Positions 21,346 through 33,394 of a stretch of 64,000 nucleotides of DNA are shown here, one piece after another. The translations under genes and the position numbers were made by a program. The stretch's first letter is position 1; each line of letters opens with the position of its first letter. The DNA is from Triangularia verruculosa. Its lineage: Eukaryota; Ascomycota; Sordariomycetes; Sordariales; Podosporaceae. The stretch lies in contig MU864009.1 of NCBI GenBank assembly GCA_033296885.1, forward strand, positions 1 to 64,000, written 5' to 3'. A model generated the notes under the pieces. It was given only the letters and a program-made list of their open reading frames with translations, had not been told where the DNA came from and ran no database searches.

Positions 21346-24300
21346 GCGAGCAATATCACACTGCAGACACAGGGGTTCTCCGCCGAGATGGGAATGACAT
21401 GAAATGGAATGCTCCATAGGTCTGACTGCTAACCCAGTCAGTTATGTACATCTCACAACGGGGGTTTTGTAGGGAACGGTAACGGCAAGACAAAAGCGGG
21501 GAGTATATGGGACGGGCGGGGTGGATTAACGCGCGCAAGGTAACTTTCTGTGGTCAGCAGCATTGCATATCAGGCGTCAAAATGGAAAGCTTTTTTTCTT
21601 TTTTTTTTCTTTGCTCAAAAGGGGGGCGAGATATGCAGCACATGCCATGACAACTCGCGCGCGGGTAGACGGGATGGAACGGAGGGAAGCATGAAAGGGG
21701 GTCTTTAAAAAGTCCGGTCGAGGGAATGACAGACTGGCGGCCGAGTATACCCCAAGGCGGAGGATCGTCACTGTCTGGAGATAAGGCCCATGGCGGGAAT
21801 GGGCGGCGGTGATAAGCGGCTTTCGGCCTGCCATGGTGTTTTCTTTTCCCTGAAACCATAAAAGGCAGATGAAAGCTCTTTGCTTCAAACAGCGATCCTT
21901 AATATGATGTGGATTCTACCTATCTATTCGCTGAACTGTATGCTGACAGCATGATTCATAAACCGCCATAAGAGGTAAGAGGTGTTATTTTCACGATTAC
22001 ACCTAACCAAACCACAGTTCTACCATTATTGGCGGTGTAGATGTGCGATTGCGACACTGATATCGAGTCGGTGAGATGTCCCAGTGAGGTGGGTGACATG
22101 TGAAAACAGCTGTTGTGTCCATCTCCGGGCCCTTCTCACCCACCAACTTCCCCGCGACAAGGAAGTGATAGACAGGTATGCGCAATGGCGACCACTATGT
22201 ATATTGCTTGAGCTTCCCAGGGTTGCCGGACGGGAGGCCGATCGCAGCTCGCATATATAGACTAGAGAATATGCAGCAGCGCGCTACTTTCGAGATGCAA
22301 AAGCAAAGGCTCATTTGCTGCATTGTTACTAGCTTTAGCGGGGCAATTGTGATTTTTGAAGTTTTCTAGTTCCTGGGTTGGAGAAGCTTTTTCTGATAAC
22401 CTCTTAAGAGACCATACTTGGCAAAATCCTAGGGGTCAAAAGAATCCATGATGTCCAGTGTTTGTCAACTTTGGAAGTTCCGAGGTCCTGCATCATCGCC
22501 ATGTGCAGCATATTGTGAGCAAGTTATATCTGGCTGGATACAGCTTGGTACCAGATTGGTTGAGGGGGCAAGGGGGGGGATTGGTTCTTTTTCTTGTTGT
22601 GGTCTGTCTATGCCCGCATGGAGAATAAGTCGTGTAACGGAGCATTTTGTTTGGGAAAAAAGGTATCGCGCAACGATCTCTGTGAGGTAGGTGGTGGTTG
22701 GTCGTCTTTCAAGATGGACGTTATAGGTACATACATTGTACAGATAGGACAACCCCTAGTTACCTATCAACCCGAGCGAGAATATGTCTTTTGTAGTCTC
22801 TGGGTAGGTATAGATAAGCATCATCCCTCATGGAGACATTTACTATAGGCCTTGCGACAACTACTACCTACTCATGCTTCTCATTCGAGCGGCTCTTTTG
22901 TGTGTGGTCTATGAATGAGCGTGGGGTTCCATACAAAGTCTTCTTCCTCTATGAAGCGTTTTTAGCCCTGAAGTCTGTGTGCATGTGAGTCAAGTTAAAA
23001 GAGGAAGCGCAGAGCATTTTCAAAGACTTCAACAGAAAAAAAAGGCCAAGCCGTAAATGACAAACTGAAAACTCTCTACCTTTTTACGGATAAGAAAAAA
23101 AGAATAACATTTGCATTAGGCGGTGGAACGCCCAACAATTGCCCACGTTTTTCCATTCTCGTCAAAGAATGCGGTGTAGTGATGGAGTCTTACTCCGTAA
23201 TGCCCCCCCTTCCCTCCCCCCTCTCACATACAAAGAGGAGAGGGAAGGGAGGGAGGCCTCCGGATGGACAGTTGCTAACAAAGCGCATACCCACCACACA
23301 GAGATCCGGAACCACGCACACACACACACACACACACACAAACCTCTTGCAGCAGGGCCCATGCTACCCCGCCGCAGGAGCCTGCAAGTTGCAAACACGT
23401 TTTTTTCCCTCTCATCAATTTTGTCTTTGGGGCTTTCGGGTGTCATCGGCCGCTCGGGCTAGCTATCTCCTTTTTCCCAGATGTGTCGTGATGAGATTGC
23501 CAAACGTGGATGGGAGGGCTGGATGTGAGTGGGTAGAGTGGGTGTAGCGTCGAAAGGGCTGCATATGCAAGCCCCGCTGAAAGGAGGCTCTCTTGTTTTA
23601 TAGGTTCGAGATGGAAAAGAAAGCTTGCATATTCTGAACCTCACTCGTTGTTGATAGAGACGTACATACACCACGTCTCATTTTGCCAAGTCGGTTTTCG
23701 AGTCTTGTCCCGCGAGCCCCAGTGTGTACACCTAGTGTAAGCCCAGCATCGTCATCGGATCTCTTGCGTCCTTGGACCTTGTCCTTCTGTAACACGAGCG
23801 CGGACGAGATTTTTGATTTCCAATACATGCCTGATGGCCATTATACGAAGGGCGGACCCTTCGGATATTCCGACGGATTTCACCCCGCCGATAAGCTCAT
23901 ATCCGGAATGAATTGGTCGAGCGCGAGGGTACACACAAACGGACGACGTGTTGTATGATAGCCCGGGCCTTTTGTTGCATACCGATCAAGTAACAAGTGT
24001 CTTGTTCCCAGCCCTGTGTCCGAGACAAGACACGAACACTTTGGCAAAAGGGACCCTGAAGAGTTACGGAAAGCTCCCGCCGTCCTCCCGCCCTCCGCAT
24101 TGCCAACAGGCACGAGAGGGTCTCACCTGCTAGTGATGAATTCACTGACCGCTATCCAATATGCCCCTCTTCTGTGTCCGTAGTGTAGAGAGTGCCCTTG
24201 ATCTACCGGTACACTAAACCTACGGGGGCGGTTCCGGTGGCTTTCCCTCACAAGACCTCGCTGACGACAGCCCCACAAATTAGCACCTTGGCAGCAGAAG

Positions 24301-26047
24301 CTGGACCTTCGTTCCAAGACTCCCCAAGGACCGTCTCCTGCCATTCATGGTGGGGTCATATGCCGTTCCTGCCGTTTATTTCTGCAAGGACATCTGGAGC
24401 GGGAGTGGTGGGCTATAGATGAACACATCCGAGGGAGGGTGTCTTGCCGATGATGATGATGATGGTGGTGGTGATGTGTAGTGTCGATGGTGGGCGCGGC
24501 AGCGGTCGGTAGTCCAGCGGAGTGGTAGTGTAGCGGGATACTGTGCCCAACGGGAGCTGTCCCAGGTAGTATTGAACAGATGGTGCTAGAACGAGTTCGC
24601 CATCTCTATAAAACTACCCGCAGGTCTCATGTGACCTGCGACGAGGCGTTTATTGAGACCAGGAGGGGTAACCGAATGGGATCCTTCGTTGTTCCCGCAC
24701 CAACGTCTCTTCCAGGGCGGACATGTGTGAGAGAGGAGCGAGACAGGAGCACAGGTCGACGACGTGTGAGCTGGGGCTGCCAAGGCTCTATCGCCTGGGC
24801 ACTGGAGAAAGCTTGGTCCTGTCGTGTCTCGCGGCACAGCGGGTGCCGATGTGTTACAGGAACATCTGATGTTGCCTTGTTCTGGAGTGGTTGTCCGGAG
24901 CCGTTGAGAGTGTGAGGAATTGGGTGTTGGAAGGGGGATGGCCAGTGATAAATGAAGCTGTGACAGTGTTGTCTGAGAAGTGAAAAGGCTGGAACAAGAG
25001 ATGGACCGTGATCGGCTCTCGGGACTGGCCGCTGCTATACAGACTGGCCGATGTGCGTCACTCTCGCAGTGCCCCGCGTCAAGGTCCAGGCGTGGCGGTC
25101 TAGACGCTAATACCAGGACAGTGCTAGACTAGGATGGCTAGGGCGGTGGCCGAATAGCCGTCTGGTGATCCAGATTCATCAAAAGCTGCACCGTGATGGA
25201 CAACGGAGGGCCACTAAACAGATTAACGGTCTTGCCTTTCCATGCCGTACCGACTTCCCTTCCCCGGGACCCTTGCCAGATTGGACAGCCAGGAAACAGC
25301 CCACTCGCCAAGACAAGAGAAAAAAATGGAAGAGGCTGCGGCTTGGGCTGGCTCTTAAGACGGGATTAGATATCTAACCACTAGGGTGCCATCTCAAGCT
25401 TGGCCTCTTCCGACTTTCTCTTTCTTCCTTCTCTATCTCGCCCGCCTCGACCCATCTCCTCCTACTCTATATAAAAACGTTGCATACATTGCATCACGGC
25501 ACATCGACTCAGTGTCTTCTTGCGTCACGAGCGAAGCAGAAAGAGAGACCGAGACTTTTCCAAGTACCCTTCTGTGCCCCACCTGCTCGAGCCCCAGCAA
25601 AGGAAGCTCTCCAATACTGCAGTTTCCGTTTGCGACCCCCCCGAGCTCCCAACAGGTAACGTCGACATCTATATTGTCCATACAATTTCTGGCCGCGCAT
25701 TCATTCATCCGTACAACTTTTCTTTCTCAAGTATTCACCAGCCACCATCACATTACCGCCAAACTTTGCTGTGACCTGCAATCACGATTCGCCAACGTGA
25801 CGCTCTCTGCGACGAAGCTCATCGAGCAAGCACTTCATCACCACACCTGAAAGCAAGCTCCTGTCCTTGTCTGGCGCCACCAGCAGCGCCAGTCCAAGTG
25901 GGAGCAACCTCAGCAATCCGTCCTCCCGACAGCTCTATGCAAGTTGTTGTAGGATAGCCTCTGCTGGCCTCTCCGTGAGGCCGCTCAAGCACTGGCATAA
26001 CACCCACCCAACCAAAACCGAGACACCCACATATACTTCGCCATACG
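21346..26047. other. 4.7 kb stretch without a recognisable gene
   Basis: The longest gap in the window. It holds the eIF3l 3' UTR and the USP-gene promoter and leader. Nothing else is identifiable by protein features on either strand. Visible items: a (CA)12 tract at 23317-23340, a 7-bp-stem hairpin and a CGG-N5-CCG palindrome at 23846-23872, and a GATGATG/GGTGGTG microsatellite near 24448-24476. Base composition is not AT-rich, so there is no sign of a RIP-degraded transposon. Confidence 0.55.
23317..23340. repeat. (CA)12 microsatellite
   Basis: Twelve perfect CA dinucleotides in the long intergenic region. Confidence 0.9.
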
Positions 26048-28698
26048 ATGGCCGGAATAACCTTTAAGGATGTTCCCGGATTGATCTCCTCTCCAAAGGC
26101 GGCCAAGAGCCCCGACTCGGACGTCTCGCCGCGCACCAACCTCACCAAAATTCCCACAGACTATTTCACTGCCGGTCCCGGCCAGAAGCAGTCCCCCCAG
26201 GCGTCCCCCGGCACAACCACACCATTACCGCCACTGGCGACGGCATCATCGGGCGCTAGCACCACCACCCTGACGTCGACGTCAAACTCGGCCGAGGATG
26301 GCTTAGATGGTTTGAGACAAACCTCCAATGCTAGCAGCAGCAGCAGGCCCGGCATTGCATCTAGAAAATCATCGACGGCTTCTGTTACATTCCGTCCGCC
26401 TCGGAATCCCAGCCTTCCGCAAGGCCTACACCGAAAGACGGATATAAAAACGAGACTTCGGGAGGCGTCCCCCGAACCTGTGAAGTAAGTCCGACCCTAC
26501 CCGCATGTGTACCACCCCTTCCGATTTCCATTCCGGCGTGGTGTAGATCGATCCCGTTCGGCTGAGCGAGGTACACGCGCAACCCGTTCTGTACACGGGT
26601 CCAAGTGGTGCTTTTTGGACGGGGATAGCTCTTGTTTCCGGATGATTGCATACCCTCGACCTCATAGCTGCGTGTGGACGTCCGTTCTCCTTCCCATTCC
26701 TCGCGAACCCCCGATTCCCGGCGCACGAAAGAGTCAGGGAAAAGTCTTGTTTGAATTGGAACAGGGAGATGGAAAACGTCAGCCTTGGAAGACCTGTCCA
26801 GCGCATTCCCCCACAGTCACCCCCACCCCCAACGTCGTCCGAAGGATATCATGTGGGTGGGACAAAGATAGAAAGAATACGATGGCGGACAGCTTAGTTG
26901 CGTGGCGGGGCGGGAGGGTATATCAGCAGCAATCCGTTGGCGCAGGGAGGCTGGCGAAAGGAAGGACGGAAGTTATTCAAGTTTTTGTTCTTGTCGGTAC
27001 TTGGCTCGCATCACGGCTCGGCAGACCATCATGGGGAAAAGCGCCGATGGTTAAAGCTCCAAACTTTACTTCCTACGCTGGAACCCCGCCACCCCACCAA
27101 ACCGCTCGCTAGAGCCAGAGCTCAACAGATGTCATGCCTCCAGCCCAGATCCCGTTAGCCGAGCGTGTCAAGTGAGGGGTCTGCCATTCTCACTTTTCGC
27201 GCATGTGTTTTCTGAGCCTGTTGTGGCTGTGATGCACATGCGTCATGCCGTCCCCGCGCCATCGTCCCTGTGTTGGTAGCTGCTTCGAGCTGCTGCAGGT
27301 CAATCAAGCCTCCTAGAAGCCCAGTGGCCTTAGGTGTCTTATGATCTGGAAAAACCGCAAGGGCTAGACTGCTTCGTCGTTACTTGTTGCCCCCAGCATC
27401 CCTGCACCTGTTCGCCCTCTACCAGATTACATCGCTTGTCCCCTTCATATTCAAGACCTACTTCCTGGCCACTCATCTCAGCAACTGCCCGGCTTGAGAA
27501 GGCACCCAACATCTCATGGCGATGCTAACAGAAAGTCCTACTCCTCCCCACAGGTTTCGTTCGCATGTTGGTTTTGATAACCTGCCCGTCGGCGAAGCCA
27601 CCAAGAATAACCCAGCATCCTTGACGCTTCACGCCAAACATGATGGCTACCAGGCATCGCGACGGTCCCGCACCTTCATGGTTGGAATCGACGAGCACTC
27701 CTACTCCGACTATGCATTGGTTTGGTTGCTCACCAACATGGTGGATGACGGAGACGAGGTGATCTGTGTGAGGGTGGTGGAAACGCCCTTTCGAGCCGAC
27801 AAGAATTACAAGGAGGACGCCGAGCGGCTGCTTCAATCCATTCAGGCGAAGAACGAGAGCAACAGGGCCATCAAATTAGTTCTTGAATATGCGGTTGGCA
27901 AACTCCATGACACTTTCCAGCAGCTGGTATGTATCTTCCTTTTTCCTTTGCCAAGCTGCGCGACGCCAGTGCTGATACAACTTCCAGCTTAGCATGTACA
28001 ATCCTTCCATGCTGGTCGTTGGCACCAAGGGCCGCTCAATGGGCGGTTTTCAAGGTTTGGTTAACACGCGCAACTCGTTTTCCAAGTACTGCCTCCAGTA
28101 CATTCCCATCCCAGTGGTGGTTGTCAGGCCCGACGAGAAACGGGCCAAAAAGAAGGAGAAGCGGTCCCACGATCCAAATCGACAGAGCTATGCTCAAATG
28201 CTAGCCTACAATTGTGGCAAGCACGAAGCGGACAGCGAGACAAGTAGTATTTACGAGCTGGAGAAGGCTATCTCGGCCGACGAGGAAGCCCACCGTGTGG
28301 CAGCCGCCATTGGTCTCCCAGCCAGATTCGATCCTACGATCAAGCCTTACAACCCCAAGGGCTCCAACTCCCGCCGATCGTCGCCGTCGGCACTAGCCAC
28401 TCCGTCGTCTGCCGAGACCGCCTCGGTTTCGCCACGCCCGGCACCAGCACCCGCCAATGAGAGTGACGACGATGGCAACGATGATAGCGGCGATGACGAT
28501 GATGAGTTCGAGGTTGAGGCTGTCTCGGCCGCGCCGCGCCTGAACGGGGCGCGGAAGCAGACAGAGATCATCAAGGAACAGGAGCAGAAGAAAAGGCTGC
28601 ACGATATGGAAGTGGGCGAGGCCGCCGCTTTGTTGAAGTCTACGAAAGTCGACGAGGAAGACGATGATGACGAGTCCCAGGATAGGACCAGCGGATAA
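26048..28698 (+). CDS. Universal stress protein (UspA) domain protein, fungal long form
   Basis: Three exons, 26048-26484, 27554-27926 and 27988-28698, 506 residues; donors GTAAGT and GTATGT, acceptors CACAG and TCCAG, all in phase. The first exon is Ser/Thr/Pro-rich and disordered. The USP domain spans about residues 178-320: RRSRTFMVGIDEHSYSDYAL, VWLLTNMVDDGDEVICVRVV, then NPSMLVVGTKGRSMGGFQGL and FSKYCLQYIPIPVVVVRP. The family's GxxG nucleotide motif is present (GTKG), but the later Gly-Ser is replaced within LVNTRNS. A basic stretch (KRAKKKEKR), an IYELEKAISADEEAHRVAAA helix and a long acidic tail follow. Bacterial USPs bind ATP and aid stress survival; the role in fungi is not settled. 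Intron 1 is 1069 nt, far above the local norm, and an ATG at 27516 is in frame with exon 2, so a shorter form may exist. Confidence 0.82.
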
Positions 28699-29865
28699 TT
28701 CTGATTTCGTTTGCTTCTTTCTTGGGCGGATTTGGCTTTTTACAGGGCAAGGTGTTGAGGCGCAACCGAACTGAACCGGGAAATGGGAAGCTTTTCATTT
28801 TTTTTCGAAGATACTAGCGGATATCTTTTTACAAGTTTTCACATTATGGTGACCGAGGTTTGGAGAGTCGAGCAGCGTTAAAGAGACTACACAGATGATA
28901 TCCGTAAAAAGAGGGTGCTGAGGATGATTGGGGCGGCGGCGTTCAAAGCGGGAGGCCGAGGGATGCTTTGCTGTATCGGTAACTTGTATATTACTATCAC
29001 TGGGCTGGCAGACTCTAGCGACACTTTCCGTCTTGAGTGTACATATAATAGCTATTCAACTTCTCTTCATTGGCAACGGCCACGTGCCATTCAACCTCAG
29101 ATGCATCAGGCAAGTCTCATTTGAAGACAGCCAAGAACGGGGAGGCTGAAGATGGATGGCGGGGAATGGCCCAAGCTCCCACACAGAAATCCAGGGTCCC
29201 CGGCCTTGAGCCGGACGCGCGCCATTCGTCATGCCATCGATTTCAGGTCTCGTTCCTTTGGGCTTCCTTGTGCAACGTTCCGCGACAACACCAAACGATC
29301 TTCAGCTTTTTACGTACAAGAGTTGTGTACCATAATTCCATTTGCCAAACGACACACCAAACAGGGGTCTTTTTTGAGGGGAGAAGACTTTGAGTGGACA
29401 CATATTGTGGAGTTTGAAGGAGAGAGAGAGAGTGGGATGGTATAATGCTCCCGTCATTCGCATCTTGTCGCAAACTACTCCAACCACCATCGCCGCCAGC
29501 CCGAGCACAGCTTGGAGTATTAGCGCAAAGGTAGTCGGTCGGTCGCAAGCGTAATAGTGTTTGTTTTTTTCGCAGGGCGGGAAACAAAGATTGGATTGAA
29601 ACCGAACAGACAGAGAGGGGGAAAGCGATCATCACCACGACGACGACGATCGACAATACACACAGATATCTCCCCTTCCCCACTGGCCTGCACATCACAA
29701 AACCAACTCCTGATCTGAGTCCGACGGGGGCGGCGCGGTGAAGGGATTGAATAACAAGTTTTTTTCTGCGATAATATAACCGTTTTCTACTTTTTGCATT
29801 TATATTCTCTTGCAGAACAAACTTTTTTTACGATTAACCAAGAGAAAAAAAGAGCACCACCAACC
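28699..29865. other. Intergenic, USP gene to GPHR-like gene
   Basis: About 1.2 kb: USP 3' UTR and GPHR promoter and leader. A short GAGAGAGAGAGAG run lies near 29421. No gene is recognised. Confidence 0.6.
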
Positions 29866-31677
29866 ATGCTCCCCTCCTTCGACGACGATGCACCACCACC
29901 ACCCGGAAGCTGCGGACCCGACTCCTGCGCGCCTCCTGGTCTGCCACCATCACCCCTAGCGACGTTAATCGCACTCACGCCCTTCATCCTCACCTTCATC
30001 GTCGTCTTCTCGGTATCACTCTCAAAATTATTTCCGCACCTCGCAAGCCTCCAGTCACGGGTGTCTTCGTCGAGTTCGTCGGGCGTCTCGGATGGGGAGG
30101 ACCACTACCTCCCCGCCTCGGCGCCATTGTCGCTGAGGCAGGCGCACGAGGAACACGCGGCAAAGTCGCCGAGGAGGAAGATTGCCGCGGTGACGTTTGC
30201 CGGGACGCTTGGGCTGAGCGCGGTTTTGGCGGAACTGATTCTGGCCGAGGTGGCGGAGGCGATACCGGCGGCTAGGACGGTGGGGTTGAGGGTTACGGTG
30301 CCGACGTTGCTGGTGCTGCTGGTGGGGGTTATTCCTTTTCTGGAGGTGCAGAGTGTTGTTGGTGGGAGTCTGGGGTTGCGGCTGGGGAGGGATGGGAGAG
30401 GGAAGAGAAGCCGGATTGCGTGGGTCCTGCAGTTGGGGGTTTTTGGGGGGTGGTTGCTTGGTTTTTGGTGGTTGGGGAGGGTGGTGGAGCAGGATTCGGG
30501 GGGTGTTATGGAACGATTGACAGCTGCGGTGCAGAGGACGAGAATCGCACCTGCTGCTGCTGTTGCTGAGCAAGGAGGAGGGGGAGGGGGGCTGTCGAGG
30601 GCTTGTTTGGAGAGGATAGGTGTTATTGGCATTCTATCCATGGCTCTGCTGTCGGGATTTGCCAGTGTGAGCAGCCCATGGCATATCTTTAGCGATAACA
30701 GGAGTTACAAACGGCGGCCGATCACCGATACGGATATTGCGCGGAAGCAAGCGGGCTTGGATGCTACGAGTGAATTGTTGGTCACGAAGAAGCACCGGTT
30801 GAGGAGCTTGCAGAGGAAGGCGCAGCTGGCAGAGGGGACACACCCCCAGGGAGTGACGGGGACATCAAATGGGATCATGGGGAAGGTCATGGGTGGGATC
30901 AAGGCTGTCACTGGGGGGATGGGGACGAGCGCGGAACAAGCTGAGATCAAGGCACTGCAAGTAGAGATCTCGGGGCTGGAGACGATGGAGGCGAATCTGG
31001 CCGGGTCACTGGCGCAACTGAAGGCAAGGCAGAAGGCTCATGCTAGGGATGGGACGGTGGTGGGGAGGGTGATGGCCGTGCCGCAGTATGCGTTTGCTGG
31101 GTACTGCGTGTACAGGATACTGGCGACGGTGTTGACTACGCTCAGGAGAAACCTGAGCTCGTATCCATCATCGCTGTACTCACCGTCATTCTCGTCGTCG
31201 GATCCGATATCGAGGTTTCTGGGGCTGATTGCCAAGCACTGGGACCCGAAGCTCGATCAGCTGGCGTGGGCAAGACAGATATCGTTCTTGCTGTCGGGGG
31301 TTATTCTGGCTGCGAGCGCGAACTCGGTGCTGCAGACGTTTAGGTTGTTTTCGAAGTGGGCGCCGGGGCTGCTGCATCAAGCGCAGGCGAATCTGGCGTT
31401 GTTGATTGGGCAGCTTGCGGCTACGTATGTGATTTCGGCGGCGCTGTTGCTGAGGAGTAGCTTGCCGAAGGAGGTTGGGCGGTCGGTTGGGGATGCGTTG
31501 GAGAGTGCGTTGGAGCCGGCGTTTGTGGATCGGTGGTTTGAGGGGTGGTTTTTGGTGGCGAGCGGGCTGACGGCGGTGGGGATATGGATTGGGAGGAAGG
31601 TTAGCGGTGGGCTGGGGGAGTTGGGTGATGAGTGGGATGATTATGCTGGGGAGGAGATGGGGCAGAAGAGGTCGTGA
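29866..31677 (+). CDS. Golgi pH regulator / GPR89-like multipass membrane protein
   Basis: Intronless, 603 residues from the ATG in CAACCATGC context; an in-frame ATG at 29794 would add 24 residues that look like leader sequence. Hydrophobic segments are ATLIALTPFILTFIVVFSVS, VTVPTLLVLLVGVIPFLEVQ, VLQLGVFGGWLLGFWWLG, IGILSMALLSGFASVSSPWH, a helix near AVPQYAFAGYCVYRILATV, and three in the C-terminal third. The GFASVSSPWHIF block followed by a charged coiled-coil-like loop (KKHRLRSLQRKAQLAEG) and the C-terminal QISFLLSGVILAASANSVLQ resemble the GPHR N-terminal and ABA-GPCR-like domains. Mammalian GPHR is an anion channel that acidifies the Golgi; a similar endomembrane role is inferred. It is longer than human GPR89 (about 455 residues) because of its N-terminal and loop insertions. 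Codons are C-ending only in the first ~60 codons, then G-rich. Confidence 0.85.
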   Translation: MLPSFDDDAPPPPGSCGPDSCAPPGLPPSPLATLIALTPFILTFIVVFSVSLSKLFPHLASLQSRVSSSSSSGVSDGEDHYLPASAPLSLRQAHEEHAAKSPRRKIAAVTFAGTLGLSAVLAELILAEVAEAIPAARTVGLRVTVPTLLVLLVGVIPFLEVQSVVGGSLGLRLGRDGRGKRSRIAWVLQLGVFGGWLLGFWWLGRVVEQDSGGVMERLTAAVQRTRIAPAAAVAEQGGGGGGLSRACLERIGVIGILSMALLSGFASVSSPWHIFSDNRSYKRRPITDTDIARKQAGLDATSELLVTKKHRLRSLQRKAQLAEGTHPQGVTGTSNGIMGKVMGGIKAVTGGMGTSAEQAEIKALQVEISGLETMEANLAGSLAQLKARQKAHARDGTVVGRVMAVPQYAFAGYCVYRILATVLTTLRRNLSSYPSSLYSPSFSSSDPISRFLGLIAKHWDPKLDQLAWARQISFLLSGVILAASANSVLQTFRLFSKWAPGLLHQAQANLALLIGQLAATYVISAALLLRSSLPKEVGRSVGDALESALEPAFVDRWFEGWFLVASGLTAVGIWIGRKVSGGLGELGDEWDDYAGEEMGQKRS

Positions 31678-33394
31678 TTTTCGTTTTTCTATTATGGTTA
31701 TGTTCAGAGCGGGCTGTATACTATTGAGATGTTGAGCGATGCGTTTGGGGTTATGGGCAGGCGGTCGGTGTTACGGGTTTGGATTTGGATTTGAGAATAT
31801 GGATACGCTGTACAACAGATGGCATCAAACAAGCACGGCAGACAAGTTTCTCGGCGTTAGATTTCGAGGTACGCGGGACGGATACAGTGCTGGACTACAG
31901 TTCCAGTGTAGAGCGCAATATGATAATACAAAGATAGGATACAACAACAACAACAACAACAGCAACAAGAGCATACCGAAGCTCACCTGCCCCTGCCATT
32001 CCCGTCGTGCTCAGGGGTATCATCTGTGGGTAGTGGTGGCACAGATCTTGCGCTCCCCTCGATATCCCCCTCTCTCACCCCTGATGGTCTGTGCGCAACC
32101 GCCTGCCTTCCTTCCCGTCCAACCATCTTGCACCCATTCGTTCGCCAAGTTCGACCAGCAACCAATCAGAACCGCATCAGGGGTAGCAAAGGGGCAACCG
32201 CTCAAACGCGAGCTCCGTTTCGTTTCAATCTTCTTGGGTACCCGAGCACTCACCTTTTTCTCACCATCATTGGTTCCCCGTGGGTTTTTGATCAGGTGTA
32301 ACACAAAAACATGGGAAGCGAATGGATGGTGCGAACGGATCGATTTCGAGGTCGAGGTGAACCTTTGTCTCACCAACCTGTTCGTCATTTTGTTCCAGCC
32401 CTCTTTTTGGCCCGCGATGGCAGGGCCAATGGAATGAGATGATGCGACGGTAGACTTCGATGGGATGGATGGGAAGGCTTATTCTTGCCTTGGAGTGGAA
32501 AGGTGGGTGGGATATACAATTGGGTGTCACGCTGTCTGTCTGCCTTCCCTTGGAATGTTTGCCTTGGTGGTAGGTGGTGAGGTAAAGAGGTCAGGCCACC
32601 CGTCGTCGATCGGCTCGGGAATCCATTTTCCAACCCAACCTTCTCTTCGTCTGCTGTTTGTTCATTCCCCATTCCACCCATTTTTTGTGAGGGGGGCGCA
32701 TTTTGTCTTTTCTTGTTTTAATTTTTTCTGTTCAACTTGAGGAAGCTGTGCTTCGTTCTTTCTTCTGTTTGATCTGTTCTTTCCGTTTGTTGTATTGGTT
32801 GGGATTTTTCTTGTTTGAACGGGAAGGAAGGAACCAAGACATACGGTTCGGGAGAGCAGGAGCGACCCATATCAACACCATAAGGGCGATCGACTTTGGT
32901 TCTTTGGTCTGACCTCATTGACCGACCACCCCCTCTTTACCTCACCGACTTACATTCTGTTCGATTTTTTTGCCACTGCAAGTTGCACTGCCGGGCAACT
33001 GGAGGCCTTTTGAAAGGTGGCTTCGACTTTTTAATTCTTTGATTCTCGACTGGACGATTGGACGGTTCTTTTTCGAAGGTTCCTCACCACCATAACGACC
33101 ACACATAAACCACAAACGGCGGCATTAAATCAACAGGAGAAATCGCCCCACTGTCACGAGACGACCTACGATAAGCAAAAAGGCCTCGAATTGAGTGCCC
33201 AGCCGGACGGAGGCTTGTTCAGCCGCATTGACAGTCAAGTCCCCAAACCGACTGATCGGATCTACGCAGATCCAGTTTCGGCTTTTCTTGGGCGGTCACC
33301 ACCACCACCACTTTCTCACACTACTCACGACTCTTTGGATCATTTTCTCATCTTTCTTGAATTTCACCTCACCTCACCACACACAAAACCGAAA
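31678..33394. other. Intergenic, GPHR-like gene to secreted-protein gene
   Basis: About 1.7 kb. An (ACA)7 tract lies at 31941-31961. An open frame at 31739-32437 (232 codons) has mixed composition and no domain, so I do not call it. The last 200 bases are C- and A-rich, like a 5' leader. Confidence 0.55.

Noticed and set aside
29794..29865. In-frame upstream ATG extending the GPHR-like protein by 24 residues
   Set aside because: The extension looks like A/T-rich leader, and the downstream ATG has the better CAACCATG context.
31739..32437. 232-codon open frame downstream of the GPHR-like gene
   Set aside because: Mixed composition, an ACA microsatellite inside it and no recognisable fold; probably UTR and spacer.
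33191..33394. In-frame upstream ATG extending the secreted protein
   Set aside because: It would place 68 residues ahead of a clear signal peptide.
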